Assembly: GCF_010093595.1 (NCBI RefSeq)
Contig: NW_022985462.1
Coordinates: 256,948 to 320,947 of the forward strand
Length of the DNA: 64,000 nt
Reading direction: 5' to 3'
DNA from: Mytilinidion resinicola
Lineage: Eukaryota; Ascomycota; Dothideomycetes; Mytilinidiales; Mytilinidiaceae
Part shown: piece after piece, positions 1 to 10,817 of the stretch
Layout of the letters: every line of letters starts with the position of its first letter
Position numbering within the stretch: the first letter of the stretch is position 1
Program-made: the position numbers and the translations under genes
The notes under the pieces: generated by a model
Database searches by the model: none
The model's input: only the letters and a program-made list of their open reading frames with translations
What the model was told of the DNA's origin: nothing

Positions 1-291
1 AACAAAGAGTTACATCCCAACTAAAGAGTGGGCAGAATAGCAACTGCAATCATTTCGAGGTGGTGATGGTGGAGTTGTGTTAAGTTGAAGCCACGTGACA
101 GCCAGGGGCAAAGGCGGGGTTAAGCGGAGCTTGGAATATATTTTCAATCCGCGCTACATGAGATATCGTATGCCGTAAAATCACGCAATCCATTCACCCA
201 AACTTCAGTGATGGGTTAGGAACGGGAACTGGCGTCTCTTCCTTCTGTCCTTCTCGAGGGTGCTCCGGCATCTCTCACACTTCATCTCCAC

Positions 292-1939
292 ATGAATAGC
301 CCCCGTAGCATCACCGCCGCTGTGCGATATGCTCTCCGTGCCCCAGCCAAGCCTTTCTACAAGACATCTCGAATCGCCCCTCCACTGACGACAGTGCGTT
401 CGCAATCCTCACAAACCTCTAGAAAGATACACCAACAGACAGCCCAAAATACTCAAGCAGCTGAGTCACTGGGTCCCGAACCCCTACCCTACGCGTCGAC
501 GAACCCAGCTCTTGCGTTTCCCTGTCTCGATGCCGTAGAATCGAGGTCCGCATCACTATCACGTCGCTCCTTGTCCGGGCCTGAGCCGGAGTATACTACC
601 GGAAATCACCTCAATTTTCACTCGCAAGAACCTCTTCTACTGGATTGGGGAGGGATTTTGCCGGAATTCAATATCGCATACGAAACCTGGGGGACATTGA
701 ACAAAGACAGGAGCAATGCCATTTTGCTACATACCGGACTGTCCGCTTCAAGTCATGCCCACAGCACGGATATAAACCCGCAGCCAGGATGGTGGGAGAA
801 ATTCATTGGGCCAGGGTGCCCTCTGGATACTGATAAATACTTCGTCATCTGTACGAACGTAGTGGGTGGATGCTATGGCTCAACTGGACCCTCGTCCATA
901 GACCCAGCAAACGGCGAACGCTATGCAACCAGATTCCCAATCCTGACCATGGAGGACATGGTCCGCGCCCAATTCAGACTTTTGGATAGCTTGCGTATCG
1001 AGAAGCTTTATGCAAGCGTAGGGTCGAGCATGGGCGGCATGCAAAGTCTCGCAGCTGGTGTCCTCTTCTCTGAGAGGGTAGGGCGCGTGGTCAGCATCAG
1101 TGGATGCGCTCGTAGCCACCCTTATAGCATTGCCATGCGACATACTCAACGCCAAGGCAAGTCACATCACCACGTTGTGATTATCAGTACTAACCCTCAT
1201 TGCAGTGCTTATGATGGATCCAAACTGGTCCCGTGGTTTCTACTACGATGGAATACCGCCACATGGGGGAATGAAACTGGCTCGCGAAATTGCTACAGTA
1301 ACATATCGAAGTGGTCCCGAATGGGAACAGCGATTTGGCCGCCGACGTGCCGATCCTTCGAAACCCCCTGCGCTGTGCCCGGACTTCCTCATTGAGACAT
1401 ATCTCGACCATGCCGGCGAGAAATGGTGCCTCCAGTACGATCCTAACAGTCTACTCTACGTGTCGAAAGCCATGGATCTATTCGACTTAGGACAAGAACA
1501 CAGAACACGCATCAACAAGCTAAGAGCCGAGAACGAGTTCAAACTTTCTGCCTTCAAGGATGGCGAGGGCGTCTCTACCACCCCCAACGGAGATGTTTGC
1601 ACTCTCACGCTTCCTGATCAACCATATGAGGAGCAAGAGGGAAGCTCGTCGAATGGAGTGGACGAGCCCGTTGCTATACTCGATCCCCATGAACCACCGA
1701 AAGATCTCATAGCCGGCTTGAAACCCCTTGCCGATACACCTACTTTGGTTCTGGGCGTTGCTAGCGATATCCTCTTCCCGGCCTGGCAACAGCGAGAAAT
1801 CGCATCGACGCTCAGGCGTGCGGGAAATAGAAACGTCACCCACAAGGAACTCGGTGAAGAGAAGAGTCTGTTCGGCCATGACACCTTCCTTCTCGACCTG
1901 GAAAACGTTGGCGGGAGTGTCAAGGAGTTCTTGGGATGA
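292..1939 (+). CDS. cysA: Serine O-acetyltransferase, mitochondrial (CysA type, MetX-like alpha/beta-hydrolase fold)
   Basis: Acetylates L-serine from acetyl-CoA to O-acetylserine, the first step of cysteine synthesis; fungal CysA is mitochondrial. Two exons, 292-1156 and 1206-1939, give 532 aa, close to the fungal family length. The first 55 or so residues are rich in Ser, Arg and Ala with almost no acid, as in a mitochondrial presequence. The nucleophile elbow GSSMGG (Ser about 246) and the motif [11 protein letters not shown] followed by [13 protein letters not shown] are characteristic of CysA rather than the Met2 homoserine enzyme, which has a different substrate loop. The C-terminus carries the catalytic Asp (VASDILFP) and His (GHDTFLL). 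The intron is GC-AG: the donor reads AAG then GCAAGT, the branch site TACTAAC and the acceptor TGCAG, and only this pair keeps the conserved [11 protein letters not shown] junction in frame. Substrate assignment rests on motif resemblance. Confidence 0.88.
1157..1205 (+). other. GC-AG intron in cysA
   Basis: A 49 nt intron starting GCAAGT, with a TACTAAC branch site and ending TGCAG. The nearby GT at 1161 would break the reading phase with this acceptor. GC-AG introns with this extended donor are a known minority class in fungi. Confidence 0.8.
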
Positions 1940-2351
1940 TCTGACAGTTGAGATTTGCATTTAGTTTCGAACTTGCACCGTACAAGCATTGGCCGGCGTT
2001 TGAGGAGTCTTAAAAGAACCGGGGGGCGATCTTTATTGGCTTGGCTCTTCTCTAGATTCTTAGCCTTATGTGAAATACTGCATTCTTCTTCCAACCCCCG
2101 AACAAACACCGTAAACGACGACATCGACTAGCTAAAATATGAAGAGTCCGGTTATGGCGAGGATAACGTGATGGTGCGGGATCGGCTGTTGTGACAGGTC
2201 ACGAGTGACGCGATTGGATGCAACAACTTAACACCAACGCATGTTTCCTTTTTTTGCAAACACCTCTTGTCGTCTTTGCCCGCTCTTGCTCGTCCTTCCT
2301 CCAGCCTCATTCATTCGCAAATCAAGGCTTGAATACATTCATCACGCGAAC
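1940..2351. other. Intergenic spacer
   Basis: Holds the cysA 3' flank and the region upstream of the broken gene at 2352. No gene is supported on either strand; the open frames on the minus strand overlap cysA coding sequence. Confidence 0.5.
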
Positions 2352-4477
2352 ATGAAACGGAAGGGGGCCCACGATGGGTCTCCAAAGCTCGGAACGAGTC
2401 TGCAGAGCTCGAACAAGAGGATCGTCAGGCATCTCTCGCAGTCGTCCACCCAGAAGTCGGATTTTAACAATTCTCAGGCGACAAGACAGAAATCAAGCAG
2501 GGGAAAAGTACGTAGCTTGCTATCTTCTGCCACCGATGATGTGGACCTCGGGTTCCGTAACGAAAGATCCGCTAACAGTCATTCAAACAGGTCAGCAAGC
2601 ATTGATCGAACCGAAAGGCTCGATCAAAAAAAAACCCCCCGACGTTGGAAGGACTTAATGGCGCAGCCACATCCAACCATGACGATGAAAACAAGGGCGA
2701 CGAAAACTCTAAACAAGATGAGACTTCAGAACACGACTCCAAAGGCCAGTAAGAGCATGAAGGGGTCCATGAGATTCATTCTCAATCCCAGAGAAATAAA
2801 GCTGAGTCATGAAGCCCGATTGTATAAAGACGCTGTTCTCCCCGCAAAATTCTTGCATCGCTAACATCTCCAGGAAACCACTGCGAGAGGCGTATGCTGC
2901 TGATCGAGCCACGTCTCTCGAATTCGCGCGCATGTTCCGTGCCGCCTGCCCCCGGAGCTCCGCAACTAGGTGTATGAAGAACTCCTTCCGGCAGAGGCCC
3001 AAATTACTCACCTTTCGACCGAGACAACCCGAGAAGATATGGCGCAGATCATGGGCCAACCTCGTTATCTTTTCCCCTCATACGTCGGTCAGGACGTTGC
3101 CACAGAGGCCTTAAAAGCATATTACAGCAATGTCTTGTTCGTGTTCGCGCACAACTCGCACAATCGCCACGATGCGGAGTCCCAATGTACAGTAGACGCT
3201 GGGGGGATGTTCTGGTGGTTCATCCATGTGGACGTCTTCGGCCTGGGCGTTGTTCTGACAGCCAGCTCTGCTGCCTACTTCAGGACGCTATCGCCTACTA
3301 GGCTGCTTACTGTGCTGCCTACGCCACAGTAGCTGCCTACGTCTCCTGGCCCTATATATTCCTATCCTCCTACATAGCAATACACAAGAGTTCTCACCAC
3401 TTTTCACCAGCTGCCATGTTCCTCGGAACCTCATTCGCCATGTCAAGATAACCGTGTTCAACGACTTAAGAGACCAAGGGATAACACTAGACCCGCTGGC
3501 TACTGGTCAAGATTACATGGATGGATGGCCTCATCATACCTTTATGATGAGTCATGAAAACTATGAGAGAGCTTCGCAGCGACGATTCGAGGAGGCCCGC
3601 AGAACAGACGACCACGCAAGGTACTACCTGAGGCAATTCTACAAGCTCAGCCAGAAAGTGGACCTGCACGTAGACGTGGGTTACGGTTACATACGCCCCC
3701 CACTTTAGAACATCACACGAGTTCTGGCACCTATCACCACTCCTAATTGAGCCTCGCGAGAAGGGCTGGAATGTTACAGTGCGTTATTGCACGGCGAAGG
3801 GTGTTGCACATATAGACTCATTATTCGATATACCAATAGACCAGGACAGATATGTGACACGGCGTGTGGCTATGCGTAACGGACAGCCGTTCGGAAGGAT
3901 ACTGCCATGGAAGGGTTTTACGAGCCTGAGCAAAGATGCTTTGGTGAATGAACTACAGCATTTACAAGACGAGGCAGAGTACGATCGATGACGATGAGAG
4001 CTTCGTGAAGGTGAATACAGAAGACATGGAAGAAGATAAGTCGCGTGAGTTCCGCAACCGAACTGCTTCTGAAGAGATGCGAAGAGTGAAGAAGAGAGTG
4101 GATGAGCGGAAGAAGGTATTACGGCTTGAGGGTTATATGATCGACGAAATGGAAAAGATCGCTCGGTTGGAGGGCTCTTTGGACAAAGCAAAGGCAAGAG
4201 ACCTGATAGACGAAGCATTCGAGTTTTTGGAGAGCTTGAAAGAGGGTGCTGATAACCCGGAGTTACGAGCAAAGGAACGAGCGAATGTTCGAAAAAAGAG
4301 GAAATGCTACAGCAGACAGAGCAAGAGAGGAAAGAGACAGTAAGCTCGATCAGGACCTCCACCGAAAAAGCAGAGATGTCATTATTGGAGCTGAAGGAGT
4401 TAAGGCGCCGCCCACCGAGGAGGAGCGTGAGAACCATGAACAATAGTGTATCATGTCGTGGCCGCATCTTGGCCTGA
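2352..4477 (+). pseudogene. Broken LPPELRN-motif (F-box/2EXR-like) protein gene with C-terminal coiled coil
   Basis: Conserved-looking sequence runs through at least four frames. From 2352 there is a basic Ser/Lys-rich N-terminus (MKRKGAHDGSPK). At 2946 the motif LPPELRN, typical of fungal F-box-like proteins, is followed by an in-frame TAG (2967-2969) and then VYEELLPAEAQ and SYVGQDVATEALKAYYSN. From about 3390 a second frame reads HVPRNLIRHVKITVFNDLRD. At about 3705 the frame shifts by one base to FRTSHEFWHLSPLLIEP, at about 3990 it shifts again to an acidic, Lys/Glu-rich coiled coil, and near 4290, at an A-run, once more to EEMLQQTEQERKE. These junctions are too close together for introns. 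A normal splice acceptor (gctaac...ctccag) survives near 2873. I conclude this is a decayed gene. Its former function is unknown beyond a possible F-box-like role. Confidence 0.65.
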
Positions 4478-5631
4478 GATAGAGGAGATGGTTCATTGCT
4501 TAGCTGAGTATCACGTCGCAGGAAGAATTGGAAAACAAGCGCTGGTTCCAGCCATTGCTATGCTGACACGACCTTTCGGTATGTCACGATCACTTATTTA
4601 GGTATTCGAATATACTTTTTCAACTACAAACTTACGGGAGACGCTGCCGATCATGACCATGCCTAGGAATGATGATACCTCGCATTTGAACTGGGACCGG
4701 TGAACTCAGATTGCAAATCAACACCTCGTTTTGGCAAATCTGGAGTCGTCACCGCAGTGAGCTGGACGGCATGTACGCCAACCGAATAGCAGCTCACCCT
4801 TGCTCCAATTCCCATTGTTCCAACTCAGTCTATAGTTTCCTCTGATCCAGCAATTAGGCGTACATGGATGAGAAGCCGCAGGATCACACCGACCGCCCGT
4901 GATCCAGCACAGGGCGTGAGCGCATGGTCTTAGCGCAGCTCGACGGCGCATTACGAGAAACCGGAAATTCGAATAATTTAGAGGACCTTTATCTTATTAC
5001 GATTGAACTCGAAGACGAAGTAGTGGAACGGTAAGCCGTGACGTGTCCCGGGAGAGCTTACTGACCTACATGCACGATGCGTTGGAGGCTTCGCCCGGAG
5101 CGGCCACCTCAACATCGACTCCGGGCACGATGTCCACGCCTCGGGCAATTTTCGCGGGGGCCGCCTTCCGGATCGACGACATGATTATGGGTTCACAATG
5201 GTGACAACGGAGATCAGATCCAGCCTTCCTTTTCACCCCGGGCCTGTTTCGTGCCTGGTTCCCAGCCAATCAGTGAAAAATCTCGCTAGGTCAACCAATC
5301 TGATCACAAGGCGAATTCTGCTGTCTTTCCTTCAAGCGGACATGATGGCGCTGGCAATTTTTTAGTTGTCGGTGGTCATACGCTGCGGTAACGTGTTCGA
5401 GGGCAACGGAAGGGCGGAGAGAGGGAGGAGGGCGGCCTGGGACAATGAACTCCTGGGCACGACTCCGAACGATGATGTGGATCGAGTCAATCCAATCTCA
5501 TGCTTACGCCTTGAAAGACGGTGGCTGGGCCTGCTGGCTTGAGGTAATGGCGAGTGGAAGTGGTATTATTTGGGGGAAATCGCACTTGCAGCGTGAACTT
5601 TCAGAAACCGTTTGTCTACTCGCAGTACACT
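4478..5631. other. Intergenic region without a supported gene
   Basis: Only short open frames occur. A Cys-rich frame on the minus strand (4718-4951, eight Cys) has no signal peptide and no recognisable family, so it is not called. Confidence 0.45.
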
Positions 5632-6299
5632 ATGACAGCCGAGAAGTTTGCTCTGGTTCCGGAGATCTCGAAAGAAAACAATGAGAAGCCAGAGTCGTAC
5701 GTCACTGTTCTTTTCATTCCGCGCGGCATTCCTGATACTCGAGTCTAGTTTCTTTTCTTCTTTTTTGGACCACCGAATCGTGAGCAAGGGATTTGATGGC
5801 TCGATCCCTTTGATAGCCGTAAAGCTCCAGAAACCTGCGGTTATTTGGATGCTGAACGGGTCCTACGACCACGGAGAGCAACCGGTAGCTTCGGACTAAC
5901 CTGAACACAAACAGTAACGTACAACTCACCTTCGGCCCCCCTTGCACCACTACCTCTCAACTCCATCCCTTCACCGACACGACTCGCGTCTCTAATCCCT
6001 TCCAAAGCGCCACCACACCACCCACCTATCCTCAAATAGCCTCTACCACCGATCCAGCCTCCGATTTGACTTCCAGGAATGACCCTGGACCCGCCCACGA
6101 CGGCTCTTCTCTTCTGACCGAGAGCAACCTCAGCGCACACGACTCATCCTTACATCACGAAGCTGCGAGATCCGACAGAGATCGGAAAGAGGGAATCAAG
6201 AAAGCTGCAACCGAACTAGGCTTCAAGCTCGCGGATGATGATATCCCACCGCTGCATGAGGGAAAGACGCCGATGGAGTTTTGGATGGCGGAGAGCTGA
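5632..6299 (+). CDS. Small hypothetical protein, two exons
   Basis: Tentative model. Exon 1 5632-5696 begins MTAEKFALVPEISKE and ends at a strong GTACGT donor. Exon 2 5915-6299 follows a CTAAC branch site and an acaaacag acceptor. The phases match and give 149 aa. Exon 2 is rich in Ser, Thr and Pro and ends with an ordered-looking segment, KKAATELGFKLADDDIPPLH. An in-frame upstream extension from about 5554 is possible but lacks an ATG. I do not recognise the family. The 218 nt intron is longer than its neighbours' introns, which lowers confidence. Confidence 0.35.
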
Positions 6300-6963
6300 C
6301 GAAGCATGGATATGGTCTGGCAGGTTGAGTTTGCGTGTGTAGTTCGGGTTGGGAACATCGGATGGCGTTGTGGGTTTAGGCGGGTCATGAATAATGTTAG
6401 AGAGTACTGTATACGCACCTGTTAACATGAAACAAACTATTCTCCTACCTCTTGTTGGCGTCGAACGACAGAGTGACTGACGTCACGTGCCTAGTGGATT
6501 GGCACTCTCTCGAACTGAGCCGGATATCCTCCGCTTGATTGGAAAAAGTAATAGTTCTACTCGCAGCAAATCGACCTGTCAACTTAAAACCTTGCGCGTA
6601 TTTGTAAGCTGATTGAATACCCCGAAGAAGGCTGAATAGGCGGCTCAGAAGTTCATCCCGGAAAAGCGGCATCACCATCTCGCACCGATTTCTCCATTTC
6701 GAAACACATCCTTACAAGTGCGGGGCAGGATTGGAATCAGTTTCTATACATCAAAGGCGATTCGAGGTTGCTGGTATCGCGTGGTTTTGGTGGCATCTCG
6801 CGTGCCTGCGGGGTTGCCATGTCGTGATAGGTGCTCCAGCCTATCGTGCATGCTGCCTCGATACGGTAGTGGTGAGCGAGTAATCGAATGGAGTCTATAA
6901 AAGTCCAGCGGATACTTGGAAAGAAGAATTTGAATTGAGAGTTCACAAGAAAGAGAAGAGAAA
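6300..6963. other. Intergenic region, upstream of the dioxygenase gene
   Basis: No supported gene. The segment just before 6964 is the presumed promoter and 5' leader of the TauD-type gene. Confidence 0.45.
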
Positions 6964-8244
6964 ATGTCTACATTTACCACGACCCAGGAAGCGACCAATG
7001 TGGAAGGTCAGCCAATCAAGTTGACGGTTGCGTACGATGATAAAGTACACAAAGAGGTACTATACTCATCTCTGCTAACATATATCCACATCTCGGGAGT
7101 CTAACTAGCTGTCTCAGTCCAAGTATGCCGCGTACCTACCAGTCTACGACAACACCACGAAGTTCCCACCCACGGAACCGTTCGAATTCACCGACCGTGG
7201 CCATAACGCCGACCCTGCCAAACCAAACCTCCTCAAGAAGGACGATCCGGCTGTCAAGACGTCAAAATTGACACCGCGTGTCGGAACTGAGATTACAGGG
7301 CTACAGCTCTCGCGTCTGACCGACGCTCAGAAAGATGAGCTCGCTCTCCTCATCGCCGAGCGCGGCGTCGTGATTTTCCGCGATCAGGACTTCAAAGATA
7401 TTGGTCCGGACGCGCAGAAGGAGCTTGGAAAGTACTTTGGTCGGTTGCATGTTCACGTGAGCGCCCCTTCTTCCTCATCCTCATAACCTTTAGTTGATGA
7501 AATACAAAAGCCCGTCGGCGCCCACGTGAAAGACCATATCGAGTTTCACTCCATCTACCTCGGAAAGGACAACCTCTACCGCCTAGGCCGTAGCCAGACT
7601 AAGCTCACGACGACGGGCTACCACTCCGATGTCTCTTACGAGCACCAACCGCCGGGCATCACCATTCTGACTCTGCTCCAAGTGCCTGAGACAGGTGGTG
7701 ATACCGGCTGGACATCTCAAGCGGCGGCGTATGATCGGTTGTCGGAGCCACTCAAGCAGTTCTTAGAGGGATTGAAGGCAGAGCATTCTGGCTTCCCACA
7801 GGCTGAGAATGCGGCAAAGGATGGCCATTTCGTGCGTCGAGAGCCGGTGAAGAGTTACCATCCCATTGTTAGGGTTCATCCGGTTACGAAACAGAAGGTC
7901 CTATTTGTGAATCCGGGTTTCACGAAGCGGATCCTGGGACTGAAGCAGGAGGAGTCGGATGCTATCTTGAAGCTGTTATTCAAGGTAAGTTGTTGATATT
8001 CATTTGGTGTGATGAGCAATGCTAACTATGGCCGTAGCATATCCGCCAGAGCCAGGATATCCAGGTCCGGGTGAGATGGGATGACCGCACGGTTGCGTTG
8101 TGGGATAATAGGGTCACTGCCCACACGGCGATATCTGATTACGATGTTAGCGATGAAGGTGAAGGTCTCAGACAGGGTTTCCGTATCACCACGCTGGCTG
8201 AAAAGCCGGTGGGAGTAAATGGGTTGGAGTCGCATTGGGATTGA
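6964..8244 (+). CDS. TauD/TfdA-family Fe(II)/2-oxoglutarate dioxygenase (sulfonate dioxygenase-like)
   Basis: Family members use Fe(II), O2 and 2-oxoglutarate to hydroxylate substrates such as taurine or other sulfonates; the real substrate here is not readable from sequence. Four exons (6964-7056, 7118-7456, 7511-7984, 8038-8244) join in frame to 370 aa. The Fe-binding HxD sits in GYHSDVSYE (His about 182, Asp about 184) and the distal His in WDNRVTAHTAI (about 331). The 2-oxoglutarate-binding Arg is likely in GFRITT near the C-terminus. The fold start LTPRVGTEITGLQLSRL and the RGVVIFRDQDF segment are typical of yeast Jlp1-like proteins. All introns have GT donors and short lengths (53-61 nt). 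A role in sulfur scavenging is inference from family. Confidence 0.9.
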
Positions 8245-8478
8245 TTAGTTAGGGAGGTAGCGAAAGATGTAAGGGGGTCGCACGTGACATCTACTATATT
8301 TATTAATAGAAGCTGGTATCCCAATCGAGAGAACCTGCATACTTCTTGGGGCGTCCCCGCTTCTACAACATTCCAAGCATCAATCTTCCCAGCGAGCCGC
8401 TCGCATCCGAGTGCTTCTCCACTCGGTCAACTAGCGACGGCTACATGAGCTAGAATAAAGAAGGCCATACGTTACAGA
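8245..8478. other. Short intergenic spacer
   Basis: 3' flank of the dioxygenase gene and promoter of the ankyrin gene; nothing else seen. Confidence 0.4.
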
Positions 8479-9666
8479 ATGGAGCGTGACAATCTTGAAA
8501 CTAAAACACCAACCGCCGGCTTTCTCAGCCTTGCCAACGAATTGATCCTTGATATCGCGGACCTCTTAGGGACACAGGGCGATACCAGTCGGCTTGCGCA
8601 GATCAACCGAAGGCTTCATCTTCTGTTCACAGACCGGCTGCTGAATTTCAACATACAACATGAGAACAGCGATGCTCTCAAGTGGGCAGCTAGCAGAAAC
8701 TACCAAGAGATGGCTCGGAGACTGATTCGGCTTGGAGCAGATATAAATCCAAAGACCTGGGGACCTCCATTGCACGAAGCAGCAGGTAGTGGGCATTTCG
8801 ACATGGTCAAGCTTCTTTTAGACGCCGGAGCCGACCCTGAAGCAAAGAATCGATTGAATGATACGGCCATAACCATCGCACTCAAGGCGAACAACGAAGC
8901 TATGGCATGTTTCCTTTTCGATGAGTTGAAATCCTCGGCGGTGGCCGTCCGAGGTACCTGGAATGCGCTACTAGACGCCAGCCGGCTCAAGGAGTCGAAT
9001 TTCATACGGTACATACTCGAGGCCGGCATCCACGCCAATAGCAAGAACCCATCGAGCCCCTCGGCGTTAGATCTGGTCGTGTGGCGAGACCTGGCGCCAG
9101 GCCATGGCCTTTTCAAGAACCGATTCGACGACGATGCTTTCAAATCGGTCACCATACTCTTAGAGCACGGTGCAGATCCCGACCGCAAAGGGCTGAATGC
9201 CTCAGTGTTTCAGACGGTACGCGAAAACTCTGCCAGACACTCTGATCCGAGAGTTCGCATACTTCTTTCTATTGCTGGAAGAGAAGAGCTGGTTAAGCAG
9301 ATTGACAGTGGTGCATTGAGCCAAGCTTGGGAGCGATCTACAGGCAAGGAGTTGGATGTCCCACGAGAAGTGCTCGAGGTAATACTCTCGAGACCTCCCA
9401 GTCGGAATTTGCCTAAAGCGCGTTTGAAAGAGCTGTTTCCTCCATTTGTTGACGAGGCCTGTTGGCAGAGAATTGAAGAGGAAAAACTGGCGGCAAAACG
9501 TGCGCGACGGTTGCCCGTAGAGCAAGAGCTCAATGCGGCCCTCCACGTGTTTGGAAGATATCCACACCCACATCCACGAACAGGACCATGGTCGGACTTA
9601 GTGCAAGAGCTCGATGAAGACCTCGGCGAGCTTCGAAGATATTCAATGACAAGACCATGGCCGTGA
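8479..9666 (+). CDS. F-box / ankyrin-repeat protein
   Basis: Single uninterrupted frame of 395 aa. Residues about 14-45 (FLSLANELILDIADLL and onwards) resemble an F-box, which would bind Skp1 in an SCF ubiquitin ligase. Residues about 65-245 hold ankyrin repeats with the usual signatures, such as PLHEAAGSGHFDMVKLLLDA and GADPEAKNR, followed by more diverged repeats. The C-terminal third is charged and lacks a recognisable domain. Proteins of this architecture are a large lineage-specific family in filamentous ascomycetes; the target is unknown. Confidence 0.8.
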   Translation: MERDNLETKTPTAGFLSLANELILDIADLLGTQGDTSRLAQINRRLHLLFTDRLLNFNIQHENSDALKWAASRNYQEMARRLIRLGADINPKTWGPPLHEAAGSGHFDMVKLLLDAGADPEAKNRLNDTAITIALKANNEAMACFLFDELKSSAVAVRGTWNALLDASRLKESNFIRYILEAGIHANSKNPSSPSALDLVVWRDLAPGHGLFKNRFDDDAFKSVTILLEHGADPDRKGLNASVFQTVRENSARHSDPRVRILLSIAGREELVKQIDSGALSQAWERSTGKELDVPREVLEVILSRPPSRNLPKARLKELFPPFVDEACWQRIEEEKLAAKRARRLPVEQELNAALHVFGRYPHPHPRTGPWSDLVQELDEDLGELRRYSMTRPWP

Positions 9667-10244
9667 GGGATATTGAACATGATATCGAAGACGATATCGA
9701 GTCGAACACGGATCCCAACAACATGGAAGGACGGCCTCTAGTCATCGACATAGGCCCCAAGATCTTAGTGGAATAGCGGGATACACGTATTCCATTCCCA
9801 GTCAAAATCGAAGAAACATCTCCTAAAGATCTCATTCAGTTTCATATTGGACATGGTCATATTGGACATGGAGAAGTGGTTCGCGCTCGGCATAGCGAAT
9901 CAAGCATCCCATGAGAACAAATCCTACAAAGGTCTATCGGTCGATGAGTAGAAGCGTCGACAGGTAACTCCGCATCGTGAATGACGATATCGCTAGTACT
10001 CTACTGGATTTCTGATCTTTCGGCTGAACCCGCATTCCGAACAAGCTTGATCAGAGTTGATTCTTTCCCTGTATCCATTGAGACGGCCGACACGAAAAGC
10101 ACTTCGGAACGGCTAGTAAATTTGACGGCAATTTGGAGAATGCCCAGTAAAGACAGCAAGGCGTCGCAAAATGGGTTAGCGAGGTGGCTCTCCGGGACGG
10201 ATGTAATTACGAGTTTTTCCTATGACGAGTATTGAGGTCGATTG
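9667..10244. other. Intergenic region with a 15 bp tandem duplication
   Basis: At about 9842-9871 the unit tcatattggacatgg occurs twice in direct tandem. No gene is supported in the rest. Confidence 0.45.
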
Positions 10245-10805
10245 GGTATATTCAAACCAGAATGAGCTTTTCGCGCCGCAAGTCAACAAACTGATGAACC
10301 CAATGCTCATCGAGTGGAATGATAACGCCAATCCGCTCGCACAATACTGGATAGAAATCTGTGCACACTTGTTCACCGCTGTCTGAGGCGCTTTAGTGCC
10401 TCAATACAAACTTGGATGAGATGTAGATGGCTGGAGTGCGAATTTGAGCGCTTTCAAATGGTTCTATTTTATTGTTATCCGGGGCACTTCAATCTGCCCA
10501 TAAGCTTCTCGTGCTAAGCAATAGTCAGTAATCAACGTTCTCTTCGTTATGCCAATCTGCAAGAAGTGTTCAATTCACTGAGGACATTTGGGGGTTAATC
10601 CATAGTTATAGCACGGTGACATGACGACTCTCGCAGGTATGATAGCCATAACTTCGATATGTGCTTCTTATAGTTCTCTGTAGCAATCTCTACTCTAAGC
10701 AGGCGTACACCTGGTTCGGAGTACATGAAGATTGTCCGCACCGATGTAGTCGCTATTATCGAGATGTCGCACATGCCCATTTGCTGAAGCCCAAGACGTG
10801 TATTA
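10245..10805 (-). pseudogene. Decayed second copy of the HET-gene 3' part
   Basis: Several stretches match the 3' half of the neighbouring HET gene in the same order. Examples: gccaatccgctc occurs at about 10327 and 10876; caagcagtagtcagt at 11013 corresponds to taagcaatagtcagt at about 10515; gtgcttctttcagttctc at 11172 corresponds to gtgcttcttatagttctc at about 10660, with a shared ggcgtaca downstream; gaggcccaggac at 11296 corresponds to gaagcccaagac at about 10786. No long open frame survives on the minus strand. An insertion of a dispersed repeat (about 10358-10462) lies inside. I read it as a tandem duplicate of the gene end, now degenerate. Confidence 0.6.
10358..10462 (+). repeat. Member of the ~105 bp dispersed repeat family
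   Basis: Begins CTGTGCACAC, contains CACCGCTGTCTGAGGCGCTTTAGTG in two parts and a later GATGAGATGTA, in the same order as in the copy near 63751 and the cluster at 27340-28640. It is diverged, so the ends are approximate. Confidence 0.45.
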
Positions 10806-10817
10806 TACTGGATGTAT

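Noticed and set aside
1205..1939. Second cysA exon as a separate gene starting at 1205
   Set aside because: It continues the same enzyme in phase across the GC-AG intron and has no ATG at its start.
4718..4951. Cys-rich 77-codon frame on the minus strand as a possible effector
   Set aside because: No signal peptide, no neighbours of that kind, no known Cys spacing; likely chance.
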